Below are positions 1 through 8,780 of a stretch of 34,964 nt of DNA, in pieces (position 1 is the first letter of the stretch; every line of letters begins with the position of its first letter). Below the pieces are notes generated by a model. The model searched no databases and had not been told where the DNA came from. It worked only from the letters and a program-made list of their open reading frames with translations. Location: NCBI GenBank assembly GCA_020628895.1, contig JAHDEM010000025.1, positions 1 to 34,964 on the forward strand, written 5' to 3'. The stretch comes from Candidatus Endobugula sp. (lineage in GTDB: Bacteria > Pseudomonadota > Gammaproteobacteria > Pseudomonadales > Cellvibrionaceae). A program made the translations under genes and the position numbers.

Positions 1-103
1 ATTATCGCGAAAAATACAACACTTTGCATGGACCTAATTTAAGGGAGGGTTACAAGCTTACTAGGGTTTAGCTGGGCATAATAATAACGAGAGGATAAGC
101 GGC

Positions 104-1252
104 ATGCGGCTGAGTGATTGCCATAATTTCCATGATTTTAGACGTTTGGCAAAAAAGCGATTGCCGGGCCCCATATTCAATTACATCGACGGCGGCTCTG
201 ACGACGAAGTCACTTATCGTAGAAATACATCAGCGTTTGATGATTGTGATCTCTTACCGAGTGTTTTGAAGGGAGTGAAAAATGTTGATCTATCCGTGAC
301 GGTTATGGGGCAAAAACTCGATATGCCCGTTTACTGCTCGCCCACGGCCTTGCAGCGCCTTTTTCACTATCAGGGTGAGAGAGCGGTTGCCGCTGCAGCA
401 GAAAAATATGGAACCATGTTTGGAGTGTCTTCTTTAGGAACGGTGAGCTTGGAAGAGATTGCGCAGCAAATAGATACACCACAGGTTTACCAGTTTTATT
501 TTCATAAGGATAGAGGCTTAAATCGTGCCATGATGTCCAGAGCAAAAGAGGCCGGTATTCAGGTGATGATGTTAACTGTGGACTCTATTACAGGGGGTAA
601 TAGAGAGCGGGACCTACGAACAGGTTTTTCGATTCCATTTAGATTAACCTTCGGTGGCATGTTGCAATTTGCTATGAAACCTATTTGGGGGTTGAATTAT
701 ATTACTCATGAACGATTTAGGTTGCCTCAGTTGGAACAGCATATCGATATGGACGGAGGTGCTAGTTCGATTGGTGATTACTTTACCAATATGCTTGATC
801 CGGCAATGAACTGGGACGATGTGGCCGATATGGTTAAGTTTTGGGATGGTGAGTTTTGCCTAAAAGGCATTATGAGTCGAGAGGATGCTCGTCGAGCTGT
901 TGATATAGGATGCACCGGAGTTATTGTCTCTAACCATGGAGGGCGTCAACTCGATGGTTCCCGAAGCTCATTTGATCAGTTAGCAGAAATTGTTGATGAG
1001 GTCGGTGACGAAATAGATGTGATATTTGATAGCGGGGTCCAGCGGGGTACTCACGTCTTAAAAGCGTTGTCTTTAGGCGCGAAAGCAGTCGGTATTGGTC
1101 GGATGTATCTATACCCGCTAGCGGCTGCCGGACAAAAAGGGGTGGAGCGAGCCTTAGCATTAATGCGGGCAGAGTTAGAACGCGATATGAAATTGATGGG
1201 ATGTACGTCCATAGCACAATTATCTCGTGAAAATTTGCGTTTCCGAAGGTAA
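104..1252 (+). CDS. lldD: FMN-dependent alpha-hydroxy-acid dehydrogenase, probably L-lactate dehydrogenase (LldD family)
   Basis: Oxidises an L-2-hydroxy acid, most likely L-lactate to pyruvate, with FMN, probably feeding electrons to the respiratory chain from the inner face of the membrane. The 382-residue length matches LldD. Visible family residues are Tyr27 in FNYIDGG, Lys254 in LKGI, the catalytic pair His278 and Arg281 in SNHGGRQLDG, and the FMN phosphate loop DSGVQRG followed by GAKAVGIGR (309-333). The ATG has a GAGAGGA ribosome site 7 bases upstream. It is first in a tight plus-strand set with a GntR-type regulator and an AEC permease, which supports a role in uptake and use of a small organic acid. 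Glycolate or mandelate as substrate cannot be excluded from sequence alone. The family call is firm; the substrate is inferred. Confidence 0.9.
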   Translation: MRLSDCHNFHDFRRLAKKRLPGPIFNYIDGGSDDEVTYRRNTSAFDDCDLLPSVLKGVKNVDLSVTVMGQKLDMPVYCSPTALQRLFHYQGERAVAAAAEKYGTMFGVSSLGTVSLEEIAQQIDTPQVYQFYFHKDRGLNRAMMSRAKEAGIQVMMLTVDSITGGNRERDLRTGFSIPFRLTFGGMLQFAMKPIWGLNYITHERFRLPQLEQHIDMDGGASSIGDYFTNMLDPAMNWDDVADMVKFWDGEFCLKGIMSREDARRAVDIGCTGVIVSNHGGRQLDGSRSSFDQLAEIVDEVGDEIDVIFDSGVQRGTHVLKALSLGAKAVGIGRMYLYPLAAAGQKGVERALALMRAELERDMKLMGCTSIAQLSRENLRFRR

Positions 1253-1287
1253 TATGTGGGACTTAACGATATTTGAGGAGTATTTTT

Positions 1288-2064
1288 TTGAACGGTAACG
1301 ACTTGTCCAAACAGACTCGAATTTCCGATATTATTTTAGAGCAGCTAAACAACATGATTTTAGCGGGTACTTATCAGGCAGGTGAAAAATTACCACCTGA
1401 GAGAGTATTGGCTGAACAGCTAAATACATCGCGGCCTTCAGTAAGAGCAGCATTGTCCAAGTTAGAAACTCAGGGCTTGATTGTTCGTGTTCAGGGTGGG
1501 GGTACCTATGTTTCTGATAAAGTAGAATCCTCTTTTTCTGATCCGCTATTAGCACTATTCCAAGAAAACGAAGATTTTAAGTATGATGTTTTAGAGTATC
1601 GTCATGCCTTAGAAGAAGCTTGCTGTTTTTTGGCAGCACAAAAGGCTACTGCAGAAGAGAAAGAGAATATTCAACAAAAATACAACGAGTGGTTGGTATT
1701 ACATGAGGCGCTTAACGACCCAGAAGTAGAAGCAGAAGCCGATTTAGCATTCCATCTAGCTATTGCTGAAGCGACACACAATTACATACTCCCCCACGCA
1801 ATGAAAAGCTCTCTTAAAATGATAGAGCAAAGTGTTTCTGCTAACTTAAAAACCCTTTACCGAGCGCCAGAGAGGCGTAAAAAAATTGTTGAGCAGCACA
1901 GCGCGATGTTGCAAGCTATCTTAGCTAGTGATGGTGAAGCGGCTAGACAATCGGTGCGTGATCATTTGGATTTTGTTCGAACCGAGATCGAAAAAGCCGA
2001 TATACAACGTCAGAGAGAACAGCGTTTAACTAAGAGTAAAACGATTTCCTCGGCTCAACAATAA
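1288..2064 (+). CDS. FadR-subfamily GntR transcriptional regulator (LldR-like)
   Basis: Predicted ligand-responsive repressor of the surrounding operon. The N-terminal winged helix-turn-helix (about residues 10-75) contains the GntR signature, with LPPERVLAEQL, SRPSVRAAL and GLIVRVQGGGTYV. The C-terminal part is an FCD domain with the usual metal or carboxylate ligands Asp152, His156, His204 and His226. I chose TTG at 1288 because GAGGAG (1275-1280) sits 7 bases upstream. The longer in-frame TTG at 1273 overlaps that ribosome site and is unlikely. This gives 258 residues. It starts about 35 bases after the dehydrogenase, and its position between enzyme and permease resembles lld operons. By analogy the ligand would be the hydroxy acid used by the upstream enzyme; no operator could be identified. 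Confidence 0.87.
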   Translation: MNGNDLSKQTRISDIILEQLNNMILAGTYQAGEKLPPERVLAEQLNTSRPSVRAALSKLETQGLIVRVQGGGTYVSDKVESSFSDPLLALFQENEDFKYDVLEYRHALEEACCFLAAQKATAEEKENIQQKYNEWLVLHEALNDPEVEAEADLAFHLAIAEATHNYILPHAMKSSLKMIEQSVSANLKTLYRAPERRKKIVEQHSAMLQAILASDGEAARQSVRDHLDFVRTEIEKADIQRQREQRLTKSKTISSAQQ

Positions 2065-2073
2065 GTTGTTGTT

Positions 2074-2961
2074 ATGGATTTTTTCCCTCTTTCAGAGCGT
2101 ATATTTCTTACCGTTTTCCCTCTTTTGCTCATTGTCTTAATGGGCTATTTTTTTGCTAGAAAAAAATCTGTCAATATGGCATCTGCCAATGCGGCGAATA
2201 TTGATATATTTATTCCTTTGTTATTGTTTTCTGTTTTATCGGCAGAAACCTTTGAGTTTTCTTCGTATGGATATTTAGCGTTAGGGGCCTTTCTGATTGT
2301 TATCGGTTCTGGATTACTACTATGGCCAGTGTGTGCATTCTTAAAAGTTGATGTTAAAACTTTTTTACCTCCCATGATGTTTAATAATAGCGGTAACCTC
2401 GGTTTGCCTTTGGTGTTACTAGCCTTTGGCAAAGAGGCGCTTCCGGCAGGAGTAGTATTATTTATTGTTGAAAATTTTTTGCATTTTACCGTTGGTGTAT
2501 ATATTTTAAATCGTCGAACAAACCCTTTTGATGTGCTGAAAATGCCGATGATTCTAGCAACCTTTGCAGGGTTGGCTTGGGGATATTTTAGCCTTCCTGT
2601 TTACCCTGCGGTTCGTACAGCCATTGATATGTTAGGGCAAATAGCCATTCCTTTAATGTTATTTACTCTTGGTGTTCGTATGACAGAGGTATATTTTTCG
2701 CACTGGAAAATTAGTCTCTGGGGAGCAGCTCTTTGCCCGCTTAGTGGTTTCTTGATCGCTTTGCTGGTTTTGCAGTTTGTGCCGTTACATTCAGCGCATG
2801 TTACCTATTTATTGCTATTTTCTATTTTACCTCCGGCGCTTCTGAATTATATGGTTGCAGAGCGCTTTAACCAAGAACCACATCAAGTGGCTTCTATTGT
2901 ATTAATAGGGAATATGACAAGCTTATTCACTGTTCCATTGTTATTACTATTTGTTCTGTAG
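2074..2961 (+). CDS. AEC-family (auxin efflux carrier-like) membrane transporter
   Basis: Inner-membrane permease of 295 residues with about ten hydrophobic segments from residue 10 to the C-terminus, typical of bacterial AEC transporters such as malonate or malate carriers. The internal NNSGNLGLPL motif (about 105-114) and the C-terminal PPALLNYMVAERF are family hallmarks. It begins 9 bases after the regulator stop codon, so it is almost certainly co-transcribed. The context suggests transport of lactate or another short carboxylate, which is inferred. Lactate operons more often carry an LctP-type permease, so an AEC member here is a small novelty. Substrate and direction of transport cannot be read from the sequence. 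Confidence 0.85.
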   Translation: MDFFPLSERIFLTVFPLLLIVLMGYFFARKKSVNMASANAANIDIFIPLLLFSVLSAETFEFSSYGYLALGAFLIVIGSGLLLWPVCAFLKVDVKTFLPPMMFNNSGNLGLPLVLLAFGKEALPAGVVLFIVENFLHFTVGVYILNRRTNPFDVLKMPMILATFAGLAWGYFSLPVYPAVRTAIDMLGQIAIPLMLFTLGVRMTEVYFSHWKISLWGAALCPLSGFLIALLVLQFVPLHSAHVTYLLLFSILPPALLNYMVAERFNQEPHQVASIVLIGNMTSLFTVPLLLLFVL

Positions 2962-3013
2962 CGATGCTTGAGTGGAGAGGTGGCTAGGAAAGGTAAGGTG
3001 TGTAGTTGAATTT

Positions 3014-3325
3014 TTATTCCCATATTTCTCGTAGAGGCTCGCCAAAATCATCATAAATAACTTTCTTTTTCGGGCGTGGCTCAATGGGCTTTTTCTCTAC
3101 TTGCTTAGATCGTTTGCGCTCATCTAATGCATTGATTTCTTCAGTGAGGAGTGTACGTGTTTGTTTTTCTGAATTTAAAGGAATGGCATTATCGATATTA
3201 GCACCTAGCTCTTTACCGCTAGCACCTTGCTCGATATCTTTGATTTTTCCTCCGCTAGCTAAAAAACGATTAACTTCATCGTCAAGCTCTTGGCGGATTT
3301 CTTTTTTCGTCTTAATCTTAATCAT
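3014..3325 (-). CDS. small charged hypothetical protein downstream of holA, with a SutA-like GGKI motif
   Basis: A 103-residue, highly charged soluble protein I do not recognise as a named family. Near the N-terminus it has FLASGGKIKDIEQG, resembling the FLSRGGKVQEIE stretch of the Pseudomonas RNA-polymerase-binding protein SutA. The middle (about 60-85) is rich in Glu, Lys and Arg, and the end is EPLREIWE. I chose the ATG at 3325, 17 bases after the holA stop. An upstream ATG would give 138 residues but overlaps holA by 88 bases and adds a hydrophobic stretch probably caused by the overlap. No good ribosome site precedes 3325, so translation may be coupled to holA. The SutA link rests on one short motif and is weak. 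Confidence 0.6.
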   Translation of the reverse strand: MIKIKTKKEIRQELDDEVNRFLASGGKIKDIEQGASGKELGANIDNAIPLNSEKQTRTLLTEEINALDERKRSKQVEKKPIEPRPKKKVIYDDFGEPLREIWE

Positions 3326-3342
3326 AAAAATAAATATAGCGT

Positions 3343-4392
3343 TTATGACAGCAAAGACAAGCGCTGATTCGATAAATTTATTGCTTGCGTGCCTGATAGA
3401 TTGAGTACTAATTCCATTAGCTCGTTCCATACATTGGCATCTCTTAGACCTTTAATGGCTTTATCAATACCATTAGCTTGACGTAATAGTACGGCTATTT
3501 TTTTATAGTGCAAACGTTTATAAGCTTGCTCAACCAGTGCTTGCCTTTTGTCCCAAACGCCAGCATTTTTGGCTGCCCAAGTAAAGCTTTGTCCTTGCTG
3601 TGTTGCTTGTGCAATATTCATCAAAATACGGATTTCTCGTGCGAGAGCCCATAAAATAGTAATAGGCTCTGTGCCTTCTGATTTCAAGCCATTGAGATTT
3701 TTAACGGCGCCTCGGGTATCCCCCAATAGGGCTTTGTCGACTAAACCAAAAATATCGTATCGAGCACTATCTGCTACTGTATTGGCAATGAGTTCTGGCG
3801 ATAACCATTCATCCTTGGCTAATAATTTGAGCTTTTCTATTTCCTGATGGGCAGCAAGTAGGTTGCCTTCAATGCGGGTGGCGAGTAATTCTAGTGCTTG
3901 ACTATCTGCTTTAAGGCCTGCCTTTTGTAAACGTTGCCCTAACCATCTAGGCAGTTGTGCAGTATTGATTGGCCAGATAGGGGTCCAGACACCTGTTTTT
4001 TCAATAGTCTTAACCCATTTGGCTCGTTGAGTGCCGCTGTCTAACTTAGGGGTGACGATCAGTAGCACATTATCTTCGCTTGGATTCTCTAAGTATTGGC
4101 AAATAGCCTTGCTTCCTTCTGGACCAGGCTTACCATTATCTATGCGTAACTCGATAATCTTTTTATCACTGAATAACGACATGCTATTTGCAGATGACAA
4201 CAGTTGAGACCAATCAAACTGTTTGTCTACATGGTAGCGTTCTCTCCCTGTAAAACCTACCTGTCGGGCAAACTGCCTGATTTCGTCGCAGGCTTCTTGC
4301 ACGAGTAATGTTTCGTCACCGCTAACAAAATAAACAGGGGAGAGTTTATTTTTAAGATACTGCGCTAATTGGTCGCTACGTATTTTCGGCAT
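3343..4392 (-). CDS. holA: DNA polymerase III delta subunit
   Basis: Clamp-loader delta subunit, which opens the beta sliding clamp during replication. At 349 residues it has the expected length. The N-terminus carries YFVSGDETLLVQEA, matching the HolA family start, followed by a RecA-like fold without a functional Walker A, as is normal for delta. Later motifs ARYDIFGLVDKAL (about 205-217) and ILWALAREIRIL (about 245-256) are characteristic. It lies 5 bases after lptE, and lptE-holA next to leuS is a conserved arrangement in gammaproteobacteria. There is little ribosome-site sequence ahead of its ATG, consistent with coupling to lptE. Confidence 0.95.
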   Translation of the reverse strand: MPKIRSDQLAQYLKNKLSPVYFVSGDETLLVQEACDEIRQFARQVGFTGRERYHVDKQFDWSQLLSSANSMSLFSDKKIIELRIDNGKPGPEGSKAICQYLENPSEDNVLLIVTPKLDSGTQRAKWVKTIEKTGVWTPIWPINTAQLPRWLGQRLQKAGLKADSQALELLATRIEGNLLAAHQEIEKLKLLAKDEWLSPELIANTVADSARYDIFGLVDKALLGDTRGAVKNLNGLKSEGTEPITILWALAREIRILMNIAQATQQGQSFTWAAKNAGVWDKRQALVEQAYKRLHYKKIAVLLRQANGIDKAIKGLRDANVWNELMELVLNLSGTQAINLSNQRLSLLS

Positions 4393-4397
4393 AAATA

Positions 4398-4895
4398 TTA
4401 TGGGTTTGTTTGTTTGCTTAAAAAGATAACGCGTTGCAATATTTGTTGGGTGACTTGCTGGACCATTTCTTTACGTAAAGATTGCTCTTCTTTATCTGCA
4501 CTAGTGACCGCATTTTGGTCGAATGTGAAGTAACGAGTAATTTCGGCTGTACTTACGCTGGTTAGCGGAAGGCTCTGGGTATCCAAAATTTCGTAGTCAA
4601 CTGAGAGTGTCAGCTGGTATTGTGTTGTTTGTGCCTGATTATCTTGCGCTACCGTTCTGCGTTCAAAGCGTTCATCTAGGATAACAAGTTGAATGTCTGC
4701 TTGCGTTAGTGGTTTAAGTAATTCTCTACGCTCTAAGGTGTTGTTTAAAGCAGAGTATACATTTCCTGATTTGCCTTCTAGATAAATAGCTTGTTGGATA
4801 CTTACTGATTCACCGCTTCCTCTTAAATGCCAGCCACATGCAGATAACATCGAGACAGAAAAAATAAGAGTTATAAGGTAAGTGGAGTACTTCAT
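4398..4895 (-). CDS. lptE: LPS-assembly lipoprotein LptE
   Basis: Outer-membrane lipoprotein that plugs the LptD barrel and helps insert lipopolysaccharide into the outer leaflet. From the chosen ATG (165 residues) there is a short charged start, a hydrophobic segment and a lipobox LSAC with Cys20, followed by the family motif CGWHLRG. Ser and Val follow the Cys region rather than an inner-membrane retention Asp at position +2. The remainder matches the single-domain LptE length. An in-frame start 22 codons upstream would bury the signal peptide. The chosen ATG is preceded by AAGGGA at a sensible distance. It is transcribed after leuS and directly before holA. Confidence 0.93.
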   Translation of the reverse strand: MKYSTYLITLIFSVSMLSACGWHLRGSGESVSIQQAIYLEGKSGNVYSALNNTLERRELLKPLTQADIQLVILDERFERRTVAQDNQAQTTQYQLTLSVDYEILDTQSLPLTSVSTAEITRYFTFDQNAVTSADKEEQSLRKEMVQQVTQQILQRVIFLSKQTNP

Positions 4896-4948
4896 TGTGT
4901 CATCCCTTTGGTTGTTAATCAGTATCAATTGTAAAGTAACGATTATTT

Positions 4949-4978
4949 CCACGCTGTCCATGGAGAGTGGCAGCGTGG
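4949..4978 (-). other. imperfect stem-loop between leuS and lptE
   Basis: An 8-base inverted repeat, CCACGCTG (4949-4956) and CAGCGTGG (4971-4978), encloses a 14-base loop that itself contains the palindrome TCCATGGA. No U-rich tract follows on the minus strand, so it is not a convincing terminator. It could lower readthrough from leuS or mark an mRNA processing site. Its function is unproven. Confidence 0.35.
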
Positions 4979-4985
4979 TTTGGTA

Positions 4986-7586
4986 TTAATTGGCAACAAT
5001 GTTAACGAGCTTGTTCGGTATAACAATAACTTTTCGAATTGTCTTGCCGTCGGTAAATTTTTGCACATTCTCATCTTGTTTAGCGATGGTTTCTAACTCT
5101 TCTTTGCTAGTGTTATTGGCAACATCAATTTTAGCGCGTACTTTTCCGTTAACTTGTATCACTATCGTAACATTGGATTTGACTAAAGCAGCTTGATCGA
5201 TAGATGGCCATTGCGCATTAACCACGCTGTCTGTATGTCCTAATGTTTCCCACAATACGTGAGAAATATGAGGGGCAACGGGAGCAAGTAACAAAATAGC
5301 CGCTTCAATCGCTTCGCGTTCAACAGCAAGTGTTTCGCCAGTACTGCGATCAGCATACTTATTCACGTCATTTAAAAGCTCCATAACAGCGGCAACCGCC
5401 GTGTTAAATTGCTGTCTTACACCATAGTCATCGCTGACTTTGGCGATGGTCTCGTGGGTCTTGCGTCGTAAATCTTGCTGTACTTGCGTTAAATTACTCG
5501 TGTTTAAAGTGGCAGGCTCACCGGCAGCTAAATGTCCGTGTACGGTTTTCCATAAGCGGCGTAAGAAACGACTAGCGCCCTCAACGCCTGCGTCATTCCA
5601 TTCTAAGGTCTGCGTTGGCGGAGCAGCAAACATGGTAAATAATCTAACGGTATCTGCACCATATTGACCAACAGCAGTCTGTGGATCAACGCCGTTATTC
5701 TTTGACTTGGACATTTTAGTGGTGCCACCAATTTCTACGATTTCACCGGTAGCAGTAAGCGTTGCTTTGATTGGCTTGCCTTTATCGTCTTTTTCTAATG
5801 TCACATCGCTTGGATTAAACCAATCGGTACTCCCGTCCGCGTTTTTGCGGAAGTAGGTTTCGGCCAACACCATTCCCTGACACAGTAAACTCTTAAAAGG
5901 CTCATCGCATTCAACAAGCCCTTCATCTCGCATGAGTTTGTGGAAGAAACGGGCATACAATAAATGAAGAATAGCGTGTTCAATACCGCCCACATATTGG
6001 TCTACAGGCAACCAATAATTAGCTTTATTTGGATCCAGCATTGCGCTTTCTAAGTCAGCGCTGGTGTACCGTGCGTAGTACCAAGACGATTCCATAAACG
6101 TATCGAAAGTATCGGTTTCGTGTTCAACCGCTTTACCATCGAGTGTGGCTTTACGCCAATCGGCATCGGCTTTAATAGGCGATTGCACACCGTCCATTTC
6201 AACATCTTCAGGGAGTAATACCGGTAGTTTCTCAAAAGGCACGGCAATTTCGCCACCTTCTGGTAGATTGAACATAGGTATTGGCGTACCCCAGTAACGC
6301 TGACGAGAAACCCCCCAATCCCGCAGGCGGAAATTAGTGGTGACTTTACCTTTACCTAAAGCGTTGAGCTTCTGCGCAATGGCATCAAAGGCTTGTTGGA
6401 AGTCTAGACCGTTGAATTCTCCAGAATTAACAAGAATGCCTTTTTCGGTATAAGCCTCTTGGCTGATATCACAGTCATCATCTGGTTTGGTAGGTTTGAT
6501 AACTTGCTTAATATCTAGATTAAATTTCTGTGCAAACTCATAATCTCTTTCATCATGTGCTGGTACGGCCATTACTGCACCAGAGCCATAATCCATTAAT
6601 ACATAATTGGCGACCCATATCGCTACGGGTTCATTGCTTAGTGGATGTACTGCTGTTAGGCCTGTATCGATACCTCGTTTCTCGGCAGCAGACATATCTG
6701 CTTCCGATACAGATTGCTTTTTGCAGTCTTTAATAAATTCACTAAGCTCCGCATTGTCTTTTGCTAATGCCAAGGCGATCGGGTGTTCAGCAGCGATACT
6801 GACATACGTAACACCCATCAATGTATCTGGACGAGTCGTGTATACATCAAAGCCTTTAATCCCCTCAATGGGATTTGAGAGGTCAAAGTTGATCTCAACA
6901 CCTTTAGATTTGCCAATCCAATTTCGTTGCATCGTTTTGACTTGTTCAGGCCAATTGGGAAGCTCGTCTAATGACGATAGTAATTCCTCGGCATAATCTG
7001 TGATCTTAATAAACCACTGTGGAATCTCTTTTCTTTCAACCACTGCGCCAGATCGCCAGCCTTTTCCATCAACCACTTGTTCATTAGCCAATACTGTCTG
7101 GTCTATAGGGTCCCAGTTAACGGTGGCCATCTTTTTATAAACAAGGCCTTTCTCGTATAAGCGGGTAAAAAACCATTGTTCCCATTTGTAATAGCTAGGT
7201 TGACAAGTGGCAAGTTCTCTTTTCCAGTCGAAGCCAAAACCCAATGAATTAAGCTGCTGCTTCATATAGTCAATATTGCTATAAGTCCATTTTGCTGGAG
7301 CAGTATTATTCTGGATAGCAGCATTTTCTGCGGGTAATCCAAAAGCATCCCAACCCATCGGGTGTAAAACATTTTTTCCCAGCATGCGTTGATAACGGGA
7401 GATAACATCCGTAATGGTATAATTACGAACATGTCCCATATGTAATTTTCCGCTGGGATAGGGGAACATAGCTAGGCAGTAGAATTTTTCTTTATCTGGG
7501 TCTTCAGTCACTTCAAAGCAGTGGCTGTCTTTCCAATACTCCTGAGCGATTTTTTCTACGGTTGACGGATGATATTGTTCTTCCAT
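4986..7586 (-). CDS. leuS: leucyl-tRNA synthetase
   Basis: Charges tRNA-Leu with leucine. The 866 residues match bacterial LeuRS. The HIGH signature is HMGH at 49-52 within [15 protein letters not shown]. The CP1 editing domain contains [12 protein letters not shown] (about 250-262), and the ATP-binding KMSKS loop appears as [16 protein letters not shown] near residue 625. An anticodon-binding helical domain and the C-terminal domain ending in [15 protein letters not shown] complete the enzyme. It heads a minus-strand run with lptE and holA and is separated from the divergent elyC-like gene by about 185 bases. No T-box or leader peptide was seen, as expected for a gammaproteobacterium. Confidence 0.98.
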   Translation of the reverse strand: MEEQYHPSTVEKIAQEYWKDSHCFEVTEDPDKEKFYCLAMFPYPSGKLHMGHVRNYTITDVISRYQRMLGKNVLHPMGWDAFGLPAENAAIQNNTAPAKWTYSNIDYMKQQLNSLGFGFDWKRELATCQPSYYKWEQWFFTRLYEKGLVYKKMATVNWDPIDQTVLANEQVVDGKGWRSGAVVERKEIPQWFIKITDYAEELLSSLDELPNWPEQVKTMQRNWIGKSKGVEINFDLSNPIEGIKGFDVYTTRPDTLMGVTYVSIAAEHPIALALAKDNAELSEFIKDCKKQSVSEADMSAAEKRGIDTGLTAVHPLSNEPVAIWVANYVLMDYGSGAVMAVPAHDERDYEFAQKFNLDIKQVIKPTKPDDDCDISQEAYTEKGILVNSGEFNGLDFQQAFDAIAQKLNALGKGKVTTNFRLRDWGVSRQRYWGTPIPMFNLPEGGEIAVPFEKLPVLLPEDVEMDGVQSPIKADADWRKATLDGKAVEHETDTFDTFMESSWYYARYTSADLESAMLDPNKANYWLPVDQYVGGIEHAILHLLYARFFHKLMRDEGLVECDEPFKSLLCQGMVLAETYFRKNADGSTDWFNPSDVTLEKDDKGKPIKATLTATGEIVEIGGTTKMSKSKNNGVDPQTAVGQYGADTVRLFTMFAAPPTQTLEWNDAGVEGASRFLRRLWKTVHGHLAAGEPATLNTSNLTQVQQDLRRKTHETIAKVSDDYGVRQQFNTAVAAVMELLNDVNKYADRSTGETLAVEREAIEAAILLLAPVAPHISHVLWETLGHTDSVVNAQWPSIDQAALVKSNVTIVIQVNGKVRAKIDVANNTSKEELETIAKQDENVQKFTDGKTIRKVIVIPNKLVNIVAN

Positions 7587-7687
7587 TGGTGCTAAATGCC
7601 TTATTTTTGATATTCGTTGGTAATTGCTTGGGTGTTAAAAGTGAATTGGCAATTATAGAGCTTAAGTGATGTTAATGTTAGGGCTAA

Positions 7688-7703
7688 AGCATTATAAAAT
7701 GCT
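7688..7703 (+). promoter_or_regulatory. AT-rich hairpin or possible -10 region upstream of the elyC-like gene
   Basis: The inverted repeat AGCATT/AATGCT encloses ATAA and is flanked by GGG and CCC. The same stretch contains TTATAAAAT, which could act as a -10 element for the plus-strand gene starting at 7771. No convincing -35 was found. This is tentative. Confidence 0.25.
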
Positions 7704-7770
7704 CCCATAGGCCTTTTGTGACGCCTCTAGAGCGAATTTAATAATATTGAAAATATATGGATTGTCTTCG

Positions 7771-8532
7771 ATGATGTTATCAACCCTAATTAAGACACTT
7801 TTACTTCCTCCAGCACTACAGATTATTTGTATTGTTGTTGGTTTATTAATGTGGCGAATGTATCGTCGCCTTGCTATAGCGAGTTTATTAGCTGGCTTGA
7901 TGAGTTTATGGTTGCTATCAACACCTGTGATTGGCTTGTTCTTACATGTTTGGTTAGAAGCGCCTTTTCAAGCTTATACGCCTGATGAGCCCCCTCAAGG
8001 GGTTGAGGCAATTGTCGTATTAGGAGCAGGAAGGCATTATCAAGCAGCTGAATATGGTGATGATACCTTGAGCCATAGTGCACTTTGGCGTCTACGGTAT
8101 GGAGGGTATTTGGCTAAGCGCTGGGATTTACCAGTTATTGTATCCGGTGGCAATGTTCGCGAGTTTGAACGTTTACCCGAAGCGGCCATGGGAGCGGATT
8201 TTCTAAAGAAAGAGTTAGGTGTTACAACGGTATGGCAAGAGGATAGAAGTAGAAATACATGGGAAAATGCTCAATTTACCCGTGATTTATTAATTGAAAA
8301 ATCTATTAATAAAGTTGTATTAGTCACTCATGGTTACCATATGCGGCGTTCTACTTACTCCTTTATGCAAGCGGGAGTTGAGCATATAGCTATGCCCACA
8401 GGGTTAGTTGCCCATCATTCAATGACAGGTTGGTGGGGCAATTGGTTACCTTCTGCGGGTGCTTTAGGTCTTAGTTATCGAGCATTACACGAATATATGG
8501 GATTGCTATTTTATCGTTTGAAGTCGATGTAA
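7771..8532 (+). CDS. YdcF/ElyC-like envelope protein (DUF218)
   Basis: Inner-membrane protein of about 253 residues with two N-terminal hydrophobic helices (about 5-55) followed by a periplasmic DUF218 domain. Family motifs are IVVLGAG, SALWRLRYGGYLA, VIVSGG, the acidic EDRSRNTWENA segment and VLVTHGYHMRRS. Size and membrane topology resemble E. coli ElyC, which influences peptidoglycan precursor and enterobacterial common antigen metabolism; DUF218 activity itself is poorly defined. I start at the ATG at 7771 rather than an in-frame TTG at 7747; a second ATG follows at 7774 and the ribosome site is weak. It is divergent from leuS and lies upstream of two uncharacterised genes before lnt, so an envelope role fits the context. 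Confidence 0.8.
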   Translation: MMLSTLIKTLLLPPALQIICIVVGLLMWRMYRRLAIASLLAGLMSLWLLSTPVIGLFLHVWLEAPFQAYTPDEPPQGVEAIVVLGAGRHYQAAEYGDDTLSHSALWRLRYGGYLAKRWDLPVIVSGGNVREFERLPEAAMGADFLKKELGVTTVWQEDRSRNTWENAQFTRDLLIEKSINKVVLVTHGYHMRRSTYSFMQAGVEHIAMPTGLVAHHSMTGWWGNWLPSAGALGLSYRALHEYMGLLFYRLKSM

Positions 8533-8780
8533 CCTATAGGGCGTATTTTGTGTAGCCAGTTATTTTTGCACCAAAAGATGGCAGGTGGACTGTAGTTGTC
8601 ACAAGCCTATCTCATTGATTTTATATTCTACAGTAAGTGTGAACATCTCTTATATTGCTTTGTCAGAGAGAAAATCGACCTCATCAGGTGTCCACTTAAA
8701 ATATGCATGGGTTTTCAATAAATATTGGTATGAAGATTGTATGTGTAGGGTATTGATATTAGTTAAGTGATTATTTTGAA

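Noticed and set aside
1273-1287. Upstream TTG start for the GntR gene
   Set aside because: It lies within the GAGGAG ribosome site that fits the TTG at 1288.
3326-3430. Longer N-terminus of the small protein after holA, with an apparent membrane helix
   Set aside because: It overlaps the holA coding sequence by 88 bases; the hydrophobic stretch is probably an out-of-frame artefact.
8585-8770. 61-residue open frame between the elyC-like and NIT-like genes
   Set aside because: No ribosome site, no family resemblance and an overlapping frame on the other strand; most likely non-coding spacer.
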